A program made the translations under genes and the position numbers. Below, piece after piece: positions 6,861-11,760 of a stretch of 11,760 bases of DNA. Source of the stretch: Gammaproteobacteria bacterium (GTDB taxonomy: Bacteria > Pseudomonadota > Gammaproteobacteria > SZUA-140); the NCBI GenBank assembly GCA_003230195.1, contig QIHH01000069.1:1-11760 (forward strand). Direction: 5' to 3'. The first letter of the stretch is position 1, and each line of letters starts with the position of its first letter. A model generated the notes under the pieces. The model was not told where the DNA came from. It saw only the letters and a program-made list of their open reading frames with translations, and did no database searches.

Positions 6861-8228
6861 CTAACTCACCAAACGATCGATATCGTTGTAAAATGCCACC
6901 ACCATCACCAGCGCCAACAACGCAATACCAACCCGTTGCCCAATCATCTGGGTCTCTTCTGACACAGCACTCCCTTTAATCCATTCGATCAAATAATAGA
7001 ACAGATGCCCACCATCCAGCATCGGAATTGGCAACAGATTCAACACACCTAGACTGATACTGATCAATGCCAGAAAACCTGCGAACGCAACAAAACCCAT
7101 TCCTGCAGAGGAACCGGCATATTGTGCGATGCTAATCGGGCCACTGAGATTATCGACTGGCACATTGCCGACTACCATGTTGCCCAGCATGCGTAATGTT
7201 AGTAACGACATATCCCAGGTTTTAACAACCGCAGCATTAAATGCGGCAAAGAAGGGATAACGTTCAACTGCATTAAATTCCTCAAACAACTCTTCTGGAT
7301 AGTTAACCGTGGCACCAATACGCCCAATTTCACCCTCTTTGGTCGATAAACGTGCTGGTCTCAGATCAACCGCCATCACACCACCATCTCGCTCCAGCTC
7401 AACCTGAAGCAAGGTTTCAGGGTTTTTTCTCACCATATGAACCCACTTCGCCCAATCACCGACTAACTCACCATCAACCGTCAATAACAGATCGCCACTG
7501 ATGATGCCCGCTTTGTCCGCAGCACCGCCCGGCGTTACCTCACCAATGCGTGCTGGAATCTGTGGCCGCATAATATTGATACCGATGCTACCAAGCAGAT
7601 TTTTACGCTCAAGTTCCAGTCCCGGCGTCGAGAAATCCAGTTGTCTAATTTTGTTCACTACACCATCTTCAAGCACACGTACTACTAACAATTCATCATC
7701 TAGGCTATGGTCTAACAACGCCATTGCGGCCATTCCCCATGTAACTGTTTTTGTATCACCCACATGGGTAATCACATCGCCTCGTTGAAAACCACCAGCC
7801 GAGGCAATACTCGCCTCATTAATGTCACCAACGATTGGCTTAACCCCGCTCACACCCATCATCAAAATGAGCCAGTAGATAGCGATCGCCAATATAAAGT
7901 TAAAGATAGGACCAGCCGCAACAATTGCGGTACGACTCGCCAGTGACTTACGATTAAAAGCTCGATCAAGCTCTTCAGGCGCAACATTCCCTTCACGTTC
8001 ATCCAGCATCTGCACATAACCACCAAGAGGCAACATAGCGATCACATATTCAGTTTCATCATTCGCGCGACGCCAGCTAAACAGCGGCTTACCAAACCCC
8101 ACCGAAAAACGAATCACCTTGACACCGACCTTACGCGCCACCCAGAAGTGACCAAACTCATGCACCGTAATCAATACACCAATCGCAATGATGAAAAAGA
8201 AAATCGAGGATAAAATAGATTCCATCAT
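6861..8228 (-). CDS. rseP: Site-2 protease RseP
   Basis: RseP is an inner-membrane zinc metalloprotease. It makes the second, intramembrane cut in the anti-sigma factor RseA and so releases sigma-E under envelope stress; it also degrades leftover signal peptides. The active site HEFGH is at residues 23-27 in the first membrane segment, and the third zinc ligand lies in MLDGGH at 403-408. Two PDZ domains are visible, one around GFQRGDVITHVGD and one around DKAGIISGDLLLTVDG. The conserved PLGGYVQM follows the first membrane region. At 455 residues it matches the family. The ATG (8226-8228) overlaps the dxr stop as ATGA, which suggests coupled translation; a second ATG follows immediately. Confidence 0.97.
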   Translation of the reverse strand: MMESILSSIFFFIIAIGVLITVHEFGHFWVARKVGVKVIRFSVGFGKPLFSWRRANDETEYVIAMLPLGGYVQMLDEREGNVAPEELDRAFNRKSLASRTAIVAAGPIFNFILAIAIYWLILMMGVSGVKPIVGDINEASIASAGGFQRGDVITHVGDTKTVTWGMAAMALLDHSLDDELLVVRVLEDGVVNKIRQLDFSTPGLELERKNLLGSIGINIMRPQIPARIGEVTPGGAADKAGIISGDLLLTVDGELVGDWAKWVHMVRKNPETLLQVELERDGGVMAVDLRPARLSTKEGEIGRIGATVNYPEELFEEFNAVERYPFFAAFNAAVVKTWDMSLLTLRMLGNMVVGNVPVDNLSGPISIAQYAGSSAGMGFVAFAGFLALISISLGVLNLLPIPMLDGGHLFYYLIEWIKGSAVSEETQMIGQRVGIALLALVMVVAFYNDIDRLVS

Positions 8229-9406
8229 ATTAGCTTCAACCTCTCAACATGGCTTTTCGCCACTTCACGCGCTGCCGCATCAGCCTGCAATACAATCGCT
8301 AGACTATCCACCGTGTGTGCGCTCACATCAGCCAAGGTTGCTTCAATCACCTCGCTAATATCCATAAAACCAAGTGTTTCATCAAGAAAGGCCTCAACTG
8401 CTATTTCATTCGCTGCATTAAGGGTTGCGGCTGCCGTGCCACCCTGCTCTGCCACCGTACGCGCTAGCCGCAGACAAGGAAAACGCGCATCATCCGGGCG
8501 TTCAAAGTCCAGTCGCGCCACATCAAAAAAATTCAAACGCTCAACCCCTGATGACATACGCTGGGGCCATGCCATTGCGTGGGCAATCGGAATACGCATA
8601 TCGGGGCTTCCCATCTGCGCTAATACTGAGCCATCAATATACTCCACCATGGAGTGAATAATGCTTTGTGGGTGCACCACAATCTGAATTTTTTCAGGCG
8701 GCACAGCAAACAACCAGCACGCCTCAATCAACTCTAATCCTTTATTCATCATCGTCGCGGAATCAACTGAAATTTTTCGTCCCATCACCCAGTTGGGATG
8801 GGCGCAGGCCTGATCTGGCGTGACGTCAAGCAGTTCAGCAGAATCAACTGCACGGAATGGCCCTCCAGATCCTGTCAGCAGAATTTGTTCAATACCACCA
8901 TCTTCAAACCCATTAAAATGTTCTGGCATGCATTGAAAAATTGCATTGTGCTCGCTATCAATCGGCAACAATTCAGCACCATGTTCGTGTACCGCATCCA
9001 TAAAGAGGTGGCCAGACATCACCAACGCCTCTTTATTCGCGAGCAAAACCCGCTTACCGGCTCGAGCCGCGGTCAATGTGGGTAACAGACCCGCAGCTCC
9101 CACAATCGCCGCCATCACTTGGTCACACTGAGGCAGCACAGCCACTTTCTCCAGGCCGGTCATACCCGACAGCACTTCGGTTTCGATACCGGCCGTCTGA
9201 ATTTTTTGCTGCAACTGTTCTGCGGCTACCGCATCACTCATCACGGCATAATCGGGACGATGCACGACACACTGGTCGAATAAGCGTTCAACATTTCGAT
9301 TAGCCGTCAATGCCACCGCGCGATACTGTTCAGGATGCTGCGCAATCACATCAAGCGTGCTGACACCGATCGAGCCAGTCGATCCCAGAACAGTAATACC
9401 AATCAT
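8225..9406 (-). CDS. dxr: 1-deoxy-D-xylulose 5-phosphate reductoisomerase
   Basis: Dxr (IspC) converts DXP to 2-C-methyl-D-erythritol 4-phosphate using NADPH and a divalent metal, the committed step of the MEP isoprenoid pathway. It is cytosolic. The 393 residues compare with 398 in E. coli. The NADPH-binding loop GSTGSIG is at 8-14. The metal and substrate residues appear as D150-S151-E152 (PIDSEHNAIFQ) and E225 in MNKGLELIE. The flexible-loop HPNWVMG is at 203-209. Its product feeds the undecaprenyl carrier made by uppS two genes upstream. The ATG at 9404-9406 overlaps the cdsA stop by four bases (ATGA). Confidence 0.98.
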   Translation of the reverse strand: MIGITVLGSTGSIGVSTLDVIAQHPEQYRAVALTANRNVERLFDQCVVHRPDYAVMSDAVAAEQLQQKIQTAGIETEVLSGMTGLEKVAVLPQCDQVMAAIVGAAGLLPTLTAARAGKRVLLANKEALVMSGHLFMDAVHEHGAELLPIDSEHNAIFQCMPEHFNGFEDGGIEQILLTGSGGPFRAVDSAELLDVTPDQACAHPNWVMGRKISVDSATMMNKGLELIEACWLFAVPPEKIQIVVHPQSIIHSMVEYIDGSVLAQMGSPDMRIPIAHAMAWPQRMSSGVERLNFFDVARLDFERPDDARFPCLRLARTVAEQGGTAAATLNAANEIAVEAFLDETLGFMDISEVIEATLADVSAHTVDSLAIVLQADAAAREVAKSHVERLKLI

Positions 9407-10242
9407 GCGCGGATACCCAACAGGAAAACACCTAAAGCAAAGACCGGGGCTGCGGCTGTCAGGCTATCGATACGATCCAGTACACCACCATGACCAGGCA
9501 ACAAGGTACCGCTATCTTTTACCCCAACACGGCGCTTCATCAAACTCTCCACCAAATCACCGACAATCGAAAATGCGACAGTAATCAGAGATAAGAACAC
9601 TAAACCCAATAGCGCAACACCACTGACATCAAGCAATACCCCACCCACTAATGCGACCACAACAGCCATCGCCATCGCGCCCGCGACGCCTTCCCAGCTT
9701 TTACCAGGGCTCACTTGTGGTGCTAGCTTGCGCTTACCAAAGGCTCGTCCTGAGAAATAAGCACCGGTATCGGCACCCCAGATCAAAACCATCATTAACA
9801 GCAACCAATAGGGTGATATTGAATGCAGTACCACCATCGCAATCCAGCTCGGCACTAACAGCACGACACCGATGGCCGCCAGCCCTGAAAGTGGGAATTG
9901 ATTCATTTCCCCCTGTGCTTCACAGTTCAACACGTGCGCACTATAGCGTTGCAGCAACCAAACCGCGTAACACCACCATAACGCAGTCGCTGTGAGCAAT
10001 AGATAAAAGAGCATCGTGTACTGGCTCAGCCAGCCGCTCACTAGCATCAGTAGCCAGACAAGCCCAATAAAAGGGTATTTTCCAATCGGCGCAGGATCCC
10101 CCATCAGACGCATCCACTCAGTCGCGCCAATCGTGATCATCACCGCAAACAGTATCGAGATATAAGTCGTCGGCAGCGCAATCACACTCCAGACAAATAA
10201 CGGCGCTAAAATCAGCGCGGTAATAACACGCTGCTTAAGCAT
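9403..10242 (-). CDS. cdsA: Phosphatidate cytidylyltransferase CdsA
   Basis: CdsA makes CDP-diacylglycerol from phosphatidate and CTP, the branch point for all membrane phospholipids. It is a polytopic inner-membrane protein, and about seven or eight hydrophobic segments are visible. The C-terminal CDP-diglyceride synthetase signature is present: a Ser-x-x-Lys-Arg-Arg segment, KD at 242-243, PGHGG at 249-253 and DRID at 256-259. I chose the ATG at 10240-10242 because MLKQRVITAL matches the usual N terminus and gives 279 residues. An ATG two codons earlier (10246-10248) is equally possible, while the open frame back to a TTG at 10276-10278 adds an unlikely hydrophilic tail. It overlaps the end of uppS by 8 bp. 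Confidence 0.96.
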   Translation of the reverse strand: MLKQRVITALILAPLFVWSVIALPTTYISILFAVMITIGATEWMRLMGDPAPIGKYPFIGLVWLLMLVSGWLSQYTMLFYLLLTATALWWCYAVWLLQRYSAHVLNCEAQGEMNQFPLSGLAAIGVVLLVPSWIAMVVLHSISPYWLLLMMVLIWGADTGAYFSGRAFGKRKLAPQVSPGKSWEGVAGAMAMAVVVALVGGVLLDVSGVALLGLVFLSLITVAFSIVGDLVESLMKRRVGVKDSGTLLPGHGGVLDRIDSLTAAAPVFALGVFLLGIRA

Positions 10243-11008
10243 TTTCATCCAGCTCCACCTGGTCACCGGTACGCCCAAAACGACGCTGGCGCTTACTAAA
10301 AGAATTCAGTGCCACATCCAATGCATCGCCATCAAAGTCAGGCCACAGAGTCTCAGTAAAGTGCATTTCACAATAGGCAAGCTGCCACAAAAGAAAATTA
10401 CTCACACGCTCTTCACCACCGGTACGAATAAAAAGGTCGGGTTCCGGCATTCCGTAGAGCGATAAATGACGTTCTAATGCAGTCTCATCAATCTGTGCAG
10501 GGTCAAGCTTTCCACTTGCCACTTCAGCAGCCAACGCGCGTGTTGCCTGCACAATATCCCAACGTCCACCATAGTTCGCAGCAACCACTAATTTCAGGCC
10601 AGTATTAGTACTAGTGGTCGCTTCCGCATTAGCGATTTCCTGCTGCAGTGCTTGCGGGAAAGCAGCGCAATCACCAACGACTTTTAAAATGACATTATTA
10701 TCATTAAGCCGCTTTACTTCGCGCTTTAGTGCCATCACAAAGAGTTCTAGCAGCAAGCGCACTTCTTTTTCAGGACGACGCCAGTTTTCACTGCTAAAGG
10801 CAAACAGAGTCAGTACTTCGATCTTTTTTTCAGCGCAGTGGCGCACCATCGCCCGCACCGTTTCAACACCGGCTTTATGGCCAACGATACGCGGCATAAA
10901 GCGCTTTTTAGCCCAGCGGCCATTGCCATCCATAATGATCGCAATGTGACGTGGTATAGCGTCAGAATTTATGGTTGTCTGGGTGTCTTCAGGTTTGCTA
11001 GCAAACAT
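10235..11008 (-). CDS. uppS: (2E,6E)-farnesyl-PP-specific undecaprenyl diphosphate synthase
   Basis: UppS (IspU) condenses isopentenyl diphosphate onto farnesyl diphosphate to make C55 undecaprenyl diphosphate, the carrier for peptidoglycan and O-antigen. It is a soluble cis-prenyltransferase. The first conserved motif IMDGNGRWAKK carries the catalytic Asp27. SSENW is at 72-76, NYGGR at 145-149, and RTGGE followed by RVSNFLLWQ starts at 195. From the ATG at 11006-11008 it has 257 residues, close to the 253 of E. coli. The frame is open back to a TTG at 11066-11068, which would add 20 residues, but that TTG sits in a predicted hairpin without a ribosome binding site. Neither start has a strong binding site. 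Confidence 0.96.
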   Translation of the reverse strand: MFASKPEDTQTTINSDAIPRHIAIIMDGNGRWAKKRFMPRIVGHKAGVETVRAMVRHCAEKKIEVLTLFAFSSENWRRPEKEVRLLLELFVMALKREVKRLNDNNVILKVVGDCAAFPQALQQEIANAEATTSTNTGLKLVVAANYGGRWDIVQATRALAAEVASGKLDPAQIDETALERHLSLYGMPEPDLFIRTGGEERVSNFLLWQLAYCEMHFTETLWPDFDGDALDVALNSFSKRQRRFGRTGDQVELDENA

Positions 11009-11059
11009 CTCAGGGTGTGTTCTCAATGAATAAGGCCGCTCTGCTGGGTTTGTTTTTTT

Positions 11060-11076
11060 GTCCTGCAAGGCAGAAC
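11060..11076 (-). other. Short hairpin in the uppS leader
   Basis: The transcript of the minus strand can fold GUUCUGC (11070-11076) with GCAGGAC (11060-11066) around a 3-nt loop, seven pairs with one G-U, followed by a run of seven A. It lies in the 135-bp gap between frr and uppS, the largest gap in the cluster. With no U-run after the stem on either strand it is not a standard terminator. It may be an mRNA stability or processing element, or chance. Confidence 0.3.
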
Positions 11077-11143
11077 GAGTGTAGTGCAGTTATTCTACAT
11101 AAATGAGTAAGTGGCATCTGCTTATACACCACATTACACCGAA

Positions 11144-11701
11144 TCAAATCTCCATCAAGTCTTTTTCTTTTGCCGTCAGCAGTGTTTCCACCTCTGCAAC
11201 AAAACGATCAGTCAGTTTCTGTATTCCGTCTTCAGCACTACGCTCGTCATCTTCAGTAATCTCTTTCTCTTTCAGAAGCTCTTTAAAATCACTGTTGGCA
11301 TCACGACGAATACTGCGAATCGCAATACGCCCATTCTCTGCTTCAGCGCGAGCCACTTTGATCATATCCTTGCGGCGCTCTTCGGTCAGCGGTGGAATAC
11401 TAATTCGGATAGTAGTACCGGCTGTTGAAGGGTTCAGACCAAGGTCGGAGCGCATAATCGCCTTTTCAATCACTGGCACCAGTTCTTTTTCCCACGGACT
11501 GATGGTCAATGTACGCGCTTCAGAAACCGATACGGTCGCACACTGACTCAACGGCACATCATTACCGTAATAAGAGACTTTAATATGGTCCAGCAGGCTC
11601 GCATTGGCACGCCCAGTACGCATTTTGGCGAACGCAAGTTTCAGTGACTCGATACTTTTTCCCATACGGATTTCAGCATCTTTAGTGATTTCATCGATCA
11701 T
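11144..11701 (-). CDS. frr: Ribosome recycling factor
   Basis: Frr works with EF-G to split post-termination ribosomes so they can be reused. It is cytosolic and essential. The protein has 185 residues, exactly the usual length, with a three-helix bundle and a small beta domain. Visible family signatures are the KMRTGRA segment near residues 26-32, NPSTAG, IRISIPPLTEERRK and the C-terminal helix ending in LLTAKEKDLMEI. The ATG at 11699-11701 overlaps the pyrH stop as ATGA and has a clear GGAGAG (11707-11712) 5 nt upstream, inside the end of pyrH. That implies translational coupling with pyrH. The gap to uppS is 135 bp, so a promoter for the downstream genes could lie there. Confidence 0.98.
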   Translation of the reverse strand: MIDEITKDAEIRMGKSIESLKLAFAKMRTGRANASLLDHIKVSYYGNDVPLSQCATVSVSEARTLTISPWEKELVPVIEKAIMRSDLGLNPSTAGTTIRISIPPLTEERRKDMIKVARAEAENGRIAIRSIRRDANSDFKELLKEKEITEDDERSAEDGIQKLTDRFVAEVETLLTAKEKDLMEI

Positions 11702-11760
11702 GCATTCTCTCCGTTAGATACCAGCGTGCCTTCTTTTTCATTCATCACCACATCTTTTAA
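11698..11760 (-). CDS. pyrH: UMP kinase PyrH, C-terminal end only (partial)
   Basis: Twenty codons and a TGA (11698-11700) run in from the right edge of the window on the minus strand. They include EKEGTLV, which matches the C-terminal end of bacterial UMP kinase, and the pyrH-frr gene order is typical. The enzyme phosphorylates UMP to UDP and is allosterically controlled by GTP and UTP. The reading frame ends a few residues later than in E. coli. The rest of the gene lies beyond the window, so only identity by position and tail motif can be claimed. Confidence 0.85.
   Translation of the reverse strand, partial: LKDVVMNEKEGTLVSNGENA

Noticed and set aside
10276..10278. TTG as the start of cdsA
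   Set aside because: It would add 12 residues unlike the family (VPVTRWSW) and overlap uppS by 44 bp; the ATGs at 10248 and 10242 fit better.

Overview
The window reads as the chromosomal envelope-biogenesis cluster of a gammaproteobacterium. Every intact gene lies on the minus strand, so transcription runs from high to low coordinates. The order is pyrH (only its 3' end) - frr - uppS - cdsA - dxr - rseP - bamA - skp - lpxD - fabZ - lpxA - lpxB, the classic order of this group. The base composition is moderate and the proteins are ordinary in length. I cannot name a genus from sequence alone.

Layout: 11698-11760 holds the last codons of UMP kinase. 11144-11701 is ribosome recycling factor. 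8225-11008 holds undecaprenyl diphosphate synthase (UppS), CDP-diglyceride synthetase (CdsA), DXP reductoisomerase (Dxr) and the site-2 protease RseP, several joined by short overlaps. 2962-6857 holds the outer-membrane assembly protein BamA, the periplasmic chaperone Skp and the lipid A N-acyltransferase LpxD. 506-2972 holds FabZ, LpxA and LpxB. Together these genes make isoprenoid precursor (Dxr), the C55 lipid carrier (UppS), phospholipid head-group precursor (CdsA), lipid A (LpxD, FabZ, LpxA, LpxB) and outer-membrane proteins (Skp, BamA), with RseP linking envelope stress to sigma-E.

The left end is different. 212-505 is AT-rich and has no convincing gene, apart from one 34-codon minus-strand frame with a strong ribosome binding site. 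1-211 is the decayed 3' end of an IS5-family transposase on the plus strand, with two frameshifts. The rnhB/dnaE genes that often follow lpxB are absent, so the conserved neighbourhood ends here.

The most notable point is the 5' end of lpxA. An ATG with a ribosome binding site and the first six expected residues is present at 2436-2438. It is out of frame with the rest of the gene, and about eleven residues of the first beta-helix turns are missing. This looks like a small deletion with a frameshift in a normally essential gene. LpxA also carries a methionine at the acyl-chain ruler position, which predicts a 10-carbon hydroxyacyl preference. I see no previously undescribed multi-gene system; the rest is conserved housekeeping DNA.
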